A stretch of DNA of 64,000 nucleotides from Actinosynnema sp. ALI-1.44 (lineage in GTDB: Bacteria > Actinomycetota > Actinomycetes > Mycobacteriales > Pseudonocardiaceae). The first letter of the stretch is position 1; the number at the start of each line of letters is the position of its first letter. A program made the translations under genes and the position numbers. The notes beneath the pieces are model-generated. The model saw nothing but the letters and a program-made list of their open reading frames with translations, made no database searches and was not told where the DNA came from. The stretch is taken from positions 124,001 to 188,000 of the forward strand of contig NZ_MTQO01000049.1 in assembly GCF_001984155.1 (NCBI RefSeq), given 5' to 3'. Positions 35,286 through 42,745 of this stretch are shown piece after piece.

Positions 35286-35504
35286 ATCACCACCTCGATC
35301 GCGTTTGACCCCGCTCGCACGCAGGGTCTGTTCAGCCATCCCTACACCTGCGAGTCGCACGAGCAGTGCGATCCGGTCGCCGAGGACCACCGCACCTCGC
35401 GTGCGAACCTGTTCCGCGACCCCTTCGACCGGGCCACCGACCATCGTGGCGCGCGCACGGCCGCGCACCACGAAACGGATGTCCCCCAACAGGAATCCCA
35501 CTAG
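35286..35504 (+). CDS. Small conserved protein, ATC start, paralogue 1
   Basis: 72 codons with no ATG, GTG or TTG in frame anywhere between the upstream in-frame stop (35223-35225) and its TAG at 35502-35504. ATC 35286 follows CTTGGAAGGACACCC at normal spacing. Product: ITTSIAFDPARTQGLFSHPY, ESHEQCDPVAEDHR, RANLFRDPFDR. The second copy at 36489 shares the core QGLFSHPYT, DHR, RANLF, DPFDR and the same leader. No known family. Conservation of frame and leader in two copies argues for a real, translated gene. Confidence 0.6.
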   Translation: MTTSIAFDPARTQGLFSHPYTCESHEQCDPVAEDHRTSRANLFRDPFDRATDHRGARTAAHHETDVPQQESH

Positions 35505-35518
35505 CCAGGAGCGCAATC

Positions 35519-35617
35519 CTGACCACCTTGGACAAGTCGCTGGGGGACGCCGCCGATCCGCCCCGCGGCAGTGACTTCGCCATGCTCTCCCGGCAGATCA
35601 ACCAAGCTGGCCCATGA
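35519..35617 (+). pseudogene. N-terminal relic of a fatty-acid desaturase, CTG at start
   Basis: 32 codons: TTLDKSLGDAADPPRGSDFA, MLSRQINQAG, then a stop. It resembles the N-terminus of actinobacterial membrane desaturases (…DFAxLSRxIxxAGLLDRRPGYY). CTG 35519 follows AGGAG by seven bases. The histidine-box body of the enzyme is absent. Downstream to 35775 I see no further gene. Confidence 0.45.
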
Positions 35618-35775
35618 TCGCCCGAAGACGACTGGGCGGGCGCGTGACGTGGACCAGACAGGGAGTCAGCCACGACTGCGCATCACGTTCTCGGAGAAAG
35701 TGTTGACACATCCACGCCCACGACACGACCGTCCACTTTCGGACTGTTAGCGATTCACAACGAGCGAAGCCGCCC

Positions 35776-36195
35776 TCAGCTGTAGGAGAACACGCCACAG
35801 GCGACGAGGATCTGACGAGACAGTCCGTTCTGCGTGCACGCCGCAGCCAAAGCACTGTGTCCCATGTGCTCGGCGGCATCCGGTGGAACGATCAGCAGGC
35901 ACAGCATCGTGCCTGTGACGCCGGTCAATCTGAGGCAGTAGGAGTCCAGACCGGTGAATCCCTCGAGCCGGGCGGTGTAGCCGTCGACAGTCATGTGCCT
36001 GCCCAGCAGACCCCAGACATCGGGGTTGTAGCCGATCCTCCTGACCAACCCCAACTGCGGGGTGAGCGCACGGACCAGGTTCGGCAACTCGGCCGCCAAC
36101 TGCGGTGAACGGGGCCACCAACCACCGTCGAACCGGCTCGGCAGGGCGCCGTCGGCCTTGGTGACCAGTCTCAGCGACCTCGGTTGACTGGGCAT
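35776..36195 (-). CDS. DUF5994-family protein
   Basis: 139 residues from ATG 36195 (MPSQPRSLRLVTKADG) with CCGGAG seven bases upstream. Full-length domain: [77 protein letters not shown]. Function unknown; probably a small beta-rich cytoplasmic protein. The best-preserved of the three copies here. Confidence 0.75.
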   Translation of the reverse strand: MPSQPRSLRLVTKADGALPSRFDGGWWPRSPQLAAELPNLVRALTPQLGLVRRIGYNPDVWGLLGRHMTVDGYTARLEGFTGLDSYCLRLTGVTGTMLCLLIVPPDAAEHMGHSALAAACTQNGLSRQILVACGVFSYS

Positions 36196-36488
36196 GTCCG
36201 GCTCCGGTCCGCAGCTCGCGAGGACACGGCCGCTGGTGAAGTGCTCCGAGGCGACATCTGCCTGCTGCGGACGTCCGAAAAATCCTCGGTGACAAGATTC
36301 TACGCCCCAGTCGGTCTGTTGCCGCCGTACAGCTCCGGGCACGCGGGAACAAACCTGGGGCAGTATTGTTGGTTCACGCGATCCGGCCTCCCCAGCCTGC
36401 AACCCGACACCACTGTCTGCCGGAAAGTCCCGACAGTGGTCATCGAGGACACTGGGCCAGGGGCCTCATCAGTCTTGGAAGGACAGCC

Positions 36489-36749
36489 ATCACACTCTCG
36501 TCCGCGTCCGATCCCGTGCACGCGCAGGGTCTGTTCAGCCATCCGTACACCTACGAGTCGTACGAGCAGGGTGTTCCGGTCGGCTCAGACCACCGTGCCG
36601 CCCGCGCGAATCTGTTCCATGATCCATTCGACCGGGACACAGTTCACCACGGCGTAGCGACCGTTGCCGCCACACGCGGCCGTGCAAGCCGGAGCTCTCG
36701 TATCCGGGGGTCCGGCGGCCACGAGACCGATTCCTTCGAGGCCGGTTGA
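36489..36749 (+). CDS. Small conserved protein, ATC start, paralogue 2
   Basis: 86 codons from ATC 36489: ITLSSASDPVHAQGLFSHPY, ESYEQGVPVGSDHR, RANLFHDPFDRDT, then a longer, diverged tail. The leader CAGTCTTGGAAGGACA is identical to that of the first copy, and ATC again sits at Shine-Dalgarno distance. The nearest upstream in-frame ATG (36366) would add a segment not shared with copy 1. Directly followed by dispersed repeat copy B. Confidence 0.55.
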   Translation: MTLSSASDPVHAQGLFSHPYTYESYEQGVPVGSDHRAARANLFHDPFDRDTVHHGVATVAATRGRASRSSRIRGSGGHETDSFEAG

Positions 36750-36750
36750 G

Positions 36751-37032
36751 CCCTGGTTGAGCCCGCACCACCGCGATGCGATCGGAGCGAGCTCAACCAA
36801 CAGACAGGTACCGCGGCTGCGCTGATCCGCTCGACGTGCCCACCGGAGCGCATCGGCTTCACACCGATGCAGCTCGGGCCATGGCAGCCGGGTGGGTTGC
36901 TTGATTCACGCACGAGCCCGCGACATGCGGCGGTTCCTGTCCAGGGCCGGGGATCCGGCCATCGAAATACCGAGAGATCGCCGGATCCGACACCGGCGCC
37001 GAAATGTCCCGGCCGAGCCCACTCTACTCCAC
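36751..37032. repeat. Dispersed ~285-bp element, copy B
   Basis: Related to 27916-28204. Inverted arms TGGTTGAGC (36754-36762) and GCTCAACCA (36791-36799) with 28 bases between, then ACAGACAGG. The conserved end block has GGGCCGGGGATCCGGC (~36944-36959) and ACACCGGCGCCGA (~36990-37002). Same orientation as copy A. Bases 37033-37286 after it hold no gene I can support. Confidence 0.7.
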
Positions 37033-37286
37033 ATCAGCACGGGAAAACCGGCCGCTTCGGTCCGCCGCTCCGAGCGGACTCCCACGTGTCCGCCCATGCT
37101 CGCCGTGAGGCCTGGCTCGGTCAGCGCGCCGCAGCGCATGACTCGTCGCGGCTGGATCTCTGTGCGGGACGAGCAGAGCACTTCCCCCGGCGAGTATGGC
37201 TGCACCGCGTGTGGAACTGTGTCGCGCCGCGATAGATTCGACCAGCGTAGGGCAATAAAGTGCCGCCGTGACACCGCGCTGAAGAG

Positions 37287-37706
37287 TCAGGTGATGTAGC
37301 ACGCCAGTCCGCGAGCCAGGACCGTGCGGTTCGACGGGGCGGACGTCGGCAACGACGGTGCTCCAGCGCGAGAGTGGTCGATGGCGTCGACGACGAACCG
37401 CGCCACCGTTCCAGGTTTGGACAGTGGGTCGCCGTGCAGCCGTGCGATCGTGATCGGCGCCTCGCCCGGATCGGTCTCCACCGACACGGCCCAGCCGGTC
37501 CGTTCACTCCACACGAGCATCAGGTCACGCCCTGGCCTGGCGGGCCAGCGTCGGGCGAGGGCCAGGTAGGCGGTGGCGGTGTCACTGATCTCGAAGGTGG
37601 TGCCCTCATCCGGAACCCCCACCGCGTCGGCCACCGCGCGCAGGTACCCGGCCAGTCCCAAAGACATCTCCCAGTTGCGGTCCTCGGCTGGCCAGAGGTG
37701 CGTCAT
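37287..37706 (-). CDS. DUF6292-family protein
   Basis: 139 residues from ATG 37706 (GGCGGAAGACACC upstream). LAGYLRAVADAVGVPDEGTT, SDTATAYLALARRWPARPG, DLMLVWSERTGWAVSVETDP, ITIARLHGDPLSKPGTVARF. It matches DUF6292, common in Pseudonocardiaceae, function unknown. Compact alpha/beta protein without signal or TM. Confidence 0.78.
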   Translation of the reverse strand: MTHLWPAEDRNWEMSLGLAGYLRAVADAVGVPDEGTTFEISDTATAYLALARRWPARPGRDLMLVWSERTGWAVSVETDPGEAPITIARLHGDPLSKPGTVARFVVDAIDHSRAGAPSLPTSAPSNRTVLARGLACYIT

Positions 37707-37861
37707 GGTGTCTTCCGCCTATCACCGCGGACCGAATCGTCCACGTCATCTTGTGGCGTGGACAACCGTCAACAGGTGTCTTGGCACTCATGGACGTATT
37801 CGTAGCAGTATCTGCTTCCCGCCATCAGGTAGCTGCACGACGGTCAGCCGGTCAGCAAGGC

Positions 37862-38785
37862 TCAGAACTTGTCGATCGCGACGGCGTCATAGGTGGTCGT
37901 TGGCGTGGGCGGCGTGCTGAATCGACCATTGACCAGGTAGAAACGGTTGCCCCAGGCAGCGACCGTGGCGGGCACGTCGAAGCGCGGGTCGGACAGTTGC
38001 CTCACCACACGCGCGGCGGACGCGTCCCGGGTCAGCCTGAGCTTGGTGAACAGGTTGACCCGGTTCTGCACCACATACAGGTCGCGGCCCTCGCGCAGCA
38101 GGCCGTCGTTCTGGGTCATCACCGCACCGCCGAGGTCGATCTCCTTGGTGGCGCCGTGGCGGTCGACGCGAAACAGCTTGCCGGTGGCGGTCTGGCCCAC
38201 GATGAACCCACGCCCGTCCGGCGTGGTGACGATGCCGTTGGCGTTGGCCAGGTCCGGGATGTCCTCCATCTCACCGGTCAGCGGCACGCGGGTGACCTGC
38301 TCGGGCCGGGGCAGTTCACCGCCGCGCCCGAGCGGCAGCCGGTACAGGGTCGGTTCGTCGGAATCGGTGATCCAGACAGCGCCGCTGGTGATCACCAGGT
38401 CGTTGACGAACGATTCACCCTCGAACAGCTTGTAGCTGGCGATGGTGCGGCCGTTGCGGGCGTCGAGGACCCTCAGGTCCCCGCCCGTGCCACCAGCGAC
38501 GAACAACCGGCGCCGCACCGAGTCGACCTTGATGCCCAGCGACGGCGTGCCCGGCCCGGTAGCCAGCGTGCGGCCCTGCCCCGTGGCCAGGTCGACCTGG
38601 TGGATCGAACCGTCGGCGCGGGACCCGAAGTAGGCCGTCGGCCAAGCCCCGATCGCGATTCCCTCCGGCATGAACCCGTCCGGCAGCGGGAACCGCGCCG
38701 GGAACGCGGTCGCCTCCGCCGTCCCCTGTGCGACTGCCGACACCCCGAGCGCCGCGGCCGCCGCCAGCACAACACGTCTACGCAT
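37862..38785 (-). CDS. Secreted SMP-30/beta-propeller-like protein
   Basis: 307 residues. Signal peptide ~1-27 (RRRVVLAAAAALGVSAVAQG, TAEA) then repeated beta-propeller blades with 'DG' turns (LPDGFMPEGIAIG, ADGSIHQVDLATGQG, GGDLRVLDARNGRTIASYKL, PDLANANGIVTTPDGRGF, KLFRVDRHG). Similar Streptomyces proteins are often mislabelled superoxide dismutase; the fold is SMP-30/gluconolactonase-like. Extracytoplasmic, ligand unknown. It is divergent from a LysR gene, which probably regulates it. Confidence 0.82.
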   Translation of the reverse strand: MRRRVVLAAAAALGVSAVAQGTAEATAFPARFPLPDGFMPEGIAIGAWPTAYFGSRADGSIHQVDLATGQGRTLATGPGTPSLGIKVDSVRRRLFVAGGTGGDLRVLDARNGRTIASYKLFEGESFVNDLVITSGAVWITDSDEPTLYRLPLGRGGELPRPEQVTRVPLTGEMEDIPDLANANGIVTTPDGRGFIVGQTATGKLFRVDRHGATKEIDLGGAVMTQNDGLLREGRDLYVVQNRVNLFTKLRLTRDASAARVVRQLSDPRFDVPATVAAWGNRFYLVNGRFSTPPTPTTTYDAVAIDKF

Positions 38786-38805
38786 GACCTCTCCCCAGTT
38801 CGACT

Positions 38806-38842
38806 GTGATCGGAAGTCTCCCCGGAGTGGTCACACGATCAC
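38806..38842. promoter_or_regulatory. Inverted repeat in LysR divergent promoter
   Basis: GTGATCG (38806-38812) and CGATCAC (38836-38842) are perfect 7-bp arms 23 bp apart in the 93-bp gap between the propeller gene and LysR. The spacing suits binding of a LysR tetramer. Confidence 0.5.
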
Positions 38843-38878
38843 CAATACCGCCTCGCTCTGACGACATATCCTGCTGGC

Positions 38879-39769
38879 ATGTCGATGGATCTGCGGCTCA
38901 TGCGCTACGTCGTGGCGGTCGCCGACGAGGGCGGCTTCCAGCGCGCCGCGGACTACCTGCACGTCGCGCAACCCGCGTTGAGCCGGCAGATCGGCGCCCT
39001 GGAACGCACTCTCGGCGTCTCGCTGTTCACCCGCCGTCCCACCGCGCTGACCGCCGCGGGCCGGGTGTTCGTCGAGTCGGCCCGGCGCATCCTGCTCGAG
39101 GCCGACCAGCTGGCCGACCTCACGCGATCAGCCGCCCGAGGCGAGTGCGGCACGGTCCGGCTAGGGCATGTGGTCAGCGCGTCCTTCGAGGCAGTGCCCC
39201 GGCTCGTGGACGCCGCGCGACGGCAGCACCCGTCGCTGCGAGTCGAGACAACCGAGGCGTGGTCGGCCGATCTGGTCGAAGGCATCGGCACACAACGGTT
39301 CGACGCCATCCTGTCGCGCAGCGTTCCGCACCGGCCGGAGTTCGATCGCGTGACGATGTGGCGGGACGAACTGGTCGTGGTGGTCAGCGACCGCCACCCG
39401 CTGTCCACTGTGGAACAGCTGATGCCCGCCGACCTGACAGGCAGCCGCCTGCTGCTCTCGCCACGCCACTTGCCGGAGTGGCGCGCCACCGTCCTGGCAG
39501 TCCTCGCGCCCGGCACCGTCGTGCAGAACACACGCACGCCAGGCTGGCGCCGCTTCGATGAGCTGACCGCCGAGACGTTCGCCGTCGTGACACGGACCGT
39601 CGGCGACAACCGCCCACCGGGCACCACCGCGGTGCGGTTCGCGAAACCACCATCCGTCAGCCTGGACCTGGTGTGGCACCGTGAATCCACGTCACCGGCC
39701 CGGCACCTGCTCGTCGACCTCGCCCGGGCGGAGCGGCACCGTCCACACCGGTCACACGACCACACCTAG
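38879..39769 (+). CDS. LysR-family transcriptional regulator
   Basis: 296 residues. HTH: MRYVVAVADEGGFQRAADYL, HVAQPALSRQIGALERTLGV, SLFTRRPTALTAAGRVFVES; full effector domain (TVRLGHVVSASFEAVPRLVD, QRFDAILSRSVPHRPEFDRV, LVVVVSDRHPLSTVEQL). Start ATG 38879, or ATG 38885 two codons on. Likely regulates the divergent secreted propeller protein through the repeat at 38806-38842. Confidence 0.93.
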   Translation: MSMDLRLMRYVVAVADEGGFQRAADYLHVAQPALSRQIGALERTLGVSLFTRRPTALTAAGRVFVESARRILLEADQLADLTRSAARGECGTVRLGHVVSASFEAVPRLVDAARRQHPSLRVETTEAWSADLVEGIGTQRFDAILSRSVPHRPEFDRVTMWRDELVVVVSDRHPLSTVEQLMPADLTGSRLLLSPRHLPEWRATVLAVLAPGTVVQNTRTPGWRRFDELTAETFAVVTRTVGDNRPPGTTAVRFAKPPSVSLDLVWHRESTSPARHLLVDLARAERHRPHRSHDHT

Positions 39770-39774
39770 TCCAA

Positions 39775-40104
39775 TCAGCCCCGAGCCAGCTCGACGAGGC
39801 GCTGCCGCAGAACGTCAGCCTCCGTGGAACGCCGCTGGGCTTGGCACAGTCCAAGCGCCTGCCGCCACGCGGTCGCAGCGTCGTCGACGAGACCCAGTGC
39901 CGCACAGGCCCTGCCCAGCTGGATGAGCGTGGTCGCGACGTTGTAGGCGTCGCCCACCCCGCTGAACACGTCGACAGACCGCCGGTAACTGGCGACAGCG
40001 TCGGCCAGCCTGCCACTTCGTTCGTGGACGTACCCGAGGCTGTCGAGGATCTCCCCACTGGCCGCTGCGAGGCGGGATGCCTGAGTGTGGTGCCGGATTA
40101 CTGA
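39775..40104 (-). pseudogene. C-terminal relic of a TPR protein (AfsR-type)
   Basis: Open frame SGEILDSLGYVHERSGRLAD, SYRRSVDVFSGVGDAYNVAT, LIQLGRACAALGLVDDAATA, RQALGLCQAQRRSTEADVLR to TGA at 39775. These are two to three tetratricopeptide repeats like the ends of SARP/NB-ARC/TPR regulators. The upstream part is missing; unrelated sequence and an IS256 relic take its place. Confidence 0.7.
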
Positions 40105-40237
40105 CTTGTGCCGCCGGGGGCCGATCCGCTGGTGGCGACTTCCACGCGGCGGGCGATCGTGAACAGTTCTGCGGTGACAGCATGCGGCGGCAGGCGTTCG
40201 ATGACTCGGTGGTGCAGATGCTGGCGGTGTCGGGGGC

Positions 40238-40599
40238 AGTAGTTATGCTCGACGCGCCGAGCGGGAACTACCGAAGGTCGCCGATCACCTCGACACCGCG
40301 CGAGCCGACCTGCTGAGGTTCACCGCGTTCCCGAAACAGATCTGGCGCCAGCTCTGGTCGAACAACCCTCAGGAACGACTCAACAAGGAAATCCGTCGCC
40401 GCACCGACGTGGTCGGCATCTTCCCCGACCACGCAGCGATCATCCGCCTCGTCGGCGCCGTGCTGGCCGAACAACACGACGAATGGATCGAGGCCGCCGC
40501 TACCTCGGCCTGGACGTGCTCGCCCCCCGCACCACCAGCGCAACCGACAACGACACCACCGAACAGGAGAAAACCACACCCGCAGCACTCACCGCCTGA
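40238..40599 (+). pseudogene. IS256-family transposase, C-terminal relic
   Basis: [79 protein letters not shown] is the C-terminal third of an IS256-type transposase. A one-base loss near 40500 shifts the frame, after which [17 protein letters not shown] continues to TGA 40597-40599. The sequence just after (TACACCACGCC...GGACTTGACC, ~40630-40652) resembles an IS256 terminal repeat. No left end or catalytic DDE part is present. Confidence 0.8.
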
Positions 40600-40884
40600 C
40601 CAACATCCCGGATCACCGGTGACCGCCAGTTACACCACGCCCCAGGACTTGACCCCACTATAGCGCCGTCAACGGGGAACTGGCGGCCTCCGCATGGCCG
40701 GAAGAACAAGCAGGCTCACGATTGCGTAACCATGAGAACTGATGGCGATAAAGAGGCGAGCCTACGTTCGCCCTTGCTAGGCGAACTCGAGCGGTCCGTG
40801 TGCTGGCGAAGCTCGCATCGCTCCTTCGCACCCAAGCCGCACTGCGGACGTTCGTGTTGCGCAGCTACGGACACGCACTCAACT

Positions 40885-41415
40885 TCACACCGAACGCACC
40901 GCGACGCTCCCTCGCAACACCGGAGCAGTGGGAGATTCGCAGTGTTGTTCGAAATCCGCCACAAAGCTCGCCGGAGCACCATTCGTCCCATAACCGATGT
41001 GACGGACAGTGAACTTTCCGAAGACGTCACTGCATCCGCGGCCGTGGGCGACGACGTCGATTCCCGGCGTGTTGCCTTCGCGGAACGCGGCGCGTCGGGC
41101 TCCCTCATATGTGCCGGTGGTGATCACCTGGCCGCGGGGAGCCGCGAGTGTGATGTTGACGAACGTGAGCTGCCCGTCTCTTTGGTACAACGCCATCACT
41201 TCCACGCTACCGGCGCTCGACCTCACCGTGAAATCGCCGTTCTCCGACGTCACGTGCTGAGTGTCGCCGCCACCGACGTAGTCGCCGACCGCGCTCACGT
41301 AGGTGAACTCAGCGTTGGTCGGCCCCGCGGCGCCCGACACTCCGTAGGACTGAAGTGACGTCCATGCCACGACACCGGCCAGAACGGCCGCGACCCGAAA
41401 CTTCGAGGTTCTCAT
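40885..41415 (-). CDS. Secreted protein with GDYIGGG/EQHCE family signature
   Basis: 176 residues from ATG 41415. Signal peptide ~1-28 (FRVAAVLAGVVAWTSLQSYG). The mature part has AVGDYVGGGDTQHVTSENGD, LTFVNITLAAPRGQVITTGT, YEGARRAAFREGNTPGIDVV, HGRGCSDVFGKFTVRHIGYG and SFVADFEQHCE. This pattern is widespread in secreted actinobacterial proteins of unknown function; two cysteines probably form a disulphide. The 285 bases on its 3' side (40600-40884) hold only IS debris. Confidence 0.78.
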   Translation of the reverse strand: MRTSKFRVAAVLAGVVAWTSLQSYGVSGAAGPTNAEFTYVSAVGDYVGGGDTQHVTSENGDFTVRSSAGSVEVMALYQRDGQLTFVNITLAAPRGQVITTGTYEGARRAAFREGNTPGIDVVAHGRGCSDVFGKFTVRHIGYGTNGAPASFVADFEQHCESPTAPVLRGSVAVRSV

Positions 41416-41899
41416 TCGATCTCCAATAGCGACGACTCGGAATGGCTTGTTGATCATGCCCGTCGAACCGCTGTTTACCCTGGGTCCTGACGGGGCAAAC
41501 GCCCGTCTTCGAGCGTCCCGGGAAGTTCGGGAAGAGAAACTGTCATCGCCTCGGAGGCCTCAGGCACGTCGAAATGCCGAAGGGATCCGGCGTACCAACT
41601 CCAACGAGCCCCTGACCGCTTCCAGTCTCAGGCCTTGATCCGGTCGGTGAGCAGGTCGGCGACAGTGCGTGGTTCTGGCGGCGAGGAGTTCGGGCAGCAG
41701 CGGCTCGGCTGGCGACGGGCCGGAAGTGCAGCACGAAATAAGGCCCGACCAACAGCACCAGGGCGACGACCAGGTGTGCGACGAATGCTGCCAGACTGCT
41801 GCCAGGCGCCAAGCATCCAGTCGAGGCTGTGCGCATAGCATCATCGCCAGCCTGCTGCGAGACCAGGAAGTCACAATGCCGCTGCGCACGATCGTCTGC
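41416..41899. other. ~480-bp stretch, possible membrane-protein debris
   Basis: On the minus strand ~41836-41740 reads AAFVAHLVVALVLLVGPYFV, a single membrane span, and another frame ends PEPRTVADLLTDRIKA. No frame connects them with a start or known domain. Probably a gene remnant; no intact gene is supported. Confidence 0.4.
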
Positions 41900-42745
41900 T
41901 CACGAGGGTGGGGTGGGCGTGCTGTCGGCGAGAGCGAGGACAGTCCGCGCCTGCTCGACCATCGCGACGTCGAGGAAGGTGCCGTCCGCGAGGGCGATCG
42001 CCCCGACGCCTGACGTGATCGCGCTGTCCAGCCGCGCCATGACTTCCCGGGCGCGCTCGATCTCGGGGGCGGTCGGCAGGAACGCGGCGCGGATCGTGGC
42101 CAGCTGGGCGGGGTGGATCGCGGCGCGGCCGTGGAAGCCCAGCGCGCGGCCTGCCCGGCAGGACGCCGCCAGACCTTCGTGGTCCCGCACGTTCGGGTAC
42201 GCGGACATGGCGGGCGGCGGCAGGCGCGCGGCGCGTGCCGCGACGATGATCCGGCTCCGCGCCCAGGTCAGCCCGGCGTCGTCGGCCACCCGCAGGTCCG
42301 AACGCAGGTCGGCCTCACCGAGGCCCAGCGACCCGATCTGAGGCGATGCCGTCGCGATCTCCAGCGCCCGCTCGACCCCCAGCGCCGACTCGATCAGAGG
42401 GTGCAACGCGCGACCCGGCAGCGCGGTCGCGAGCGCGCGGATCTCTTCGGGCGACTCGACTTTGGGGATTCGGGCGCCCACCGTGGTGGGCAGTGTCGCC
42501 AGCGCGGCGATGTCGTCCCCGTGCCAGGGAGTACTCGAATGGTTGACGCGCACCTGCACCTGGCGTGCGTCCGATACGTCCGCCAGCAGTCGTACGGCGT
42601 TGGATCGAGCCTCGTCTTTGTGGGTCGGTGCGACAGCGTCTTCGAGGTCGACGAGCACTACATCGGCCGCCGTGCCGAACGCCTTGGTGACCCGGTCAGG
42701 CCGGTCGGCTGGCACGTACAGCAGAGTCAACGGAGGCACCGTCAT
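41900..42745 (-). CDS. CitE-type lyase (HpcH/HpaI/citrate lyase beta family)
   Basis: 281 residues from ATG 42745, whose ATGA overlaps the CoA-transferase stop. TIM-barrel signatures: LTLLYVPADRPDRVTKAF, DVVLVDLEDAVAPTHKDEAR (acid/Mg region), ARIPKVESPEEIRAL, LHPLIESALGVERALEIA, GSLGLGEADLRSDL, GFHGRAAIHPAQL. Family members cleave citramalyl-, malyl- or related 3-hydroxyacyl-CoA. Last gene of the LacI operon and directly after a CaiB-type CoA-transferase, so it likely cleaves the CoA thioester made by that enzyme. Confidence 0.9.
   Translation of the reverse strand: MTVPPLTLLYVPADRPDRVTKAFGTAADVVLVDLEDAVAPTHKDEARSNAVRLLADVSDARQVQVRVNHSSTPWHGDDIAALATLPTTVGARIPKVESPEEIRALATALPGRALHPLIESALGVERALEIATASPQIGSLGLGEADLRSDLRVADDAGLTWARSRIIVAARAARLPPPAMSAYPNVRDHEGLAASCRAGRALGFHGRAAIHPAQLATIRAAFLPTAPEIERAREVMARLDSAITSGVGAIALADGTFLDVAMVEQARTVLALADSTPTPPS

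Noticed and set aside
37862-38785. Superoxide dismutase label for the secreted propeller protein
   Set aside because: Similar proteins carry this name in databases, but no SOD metal-ligand pattern is visible; the repeats are beta-propeller blades.
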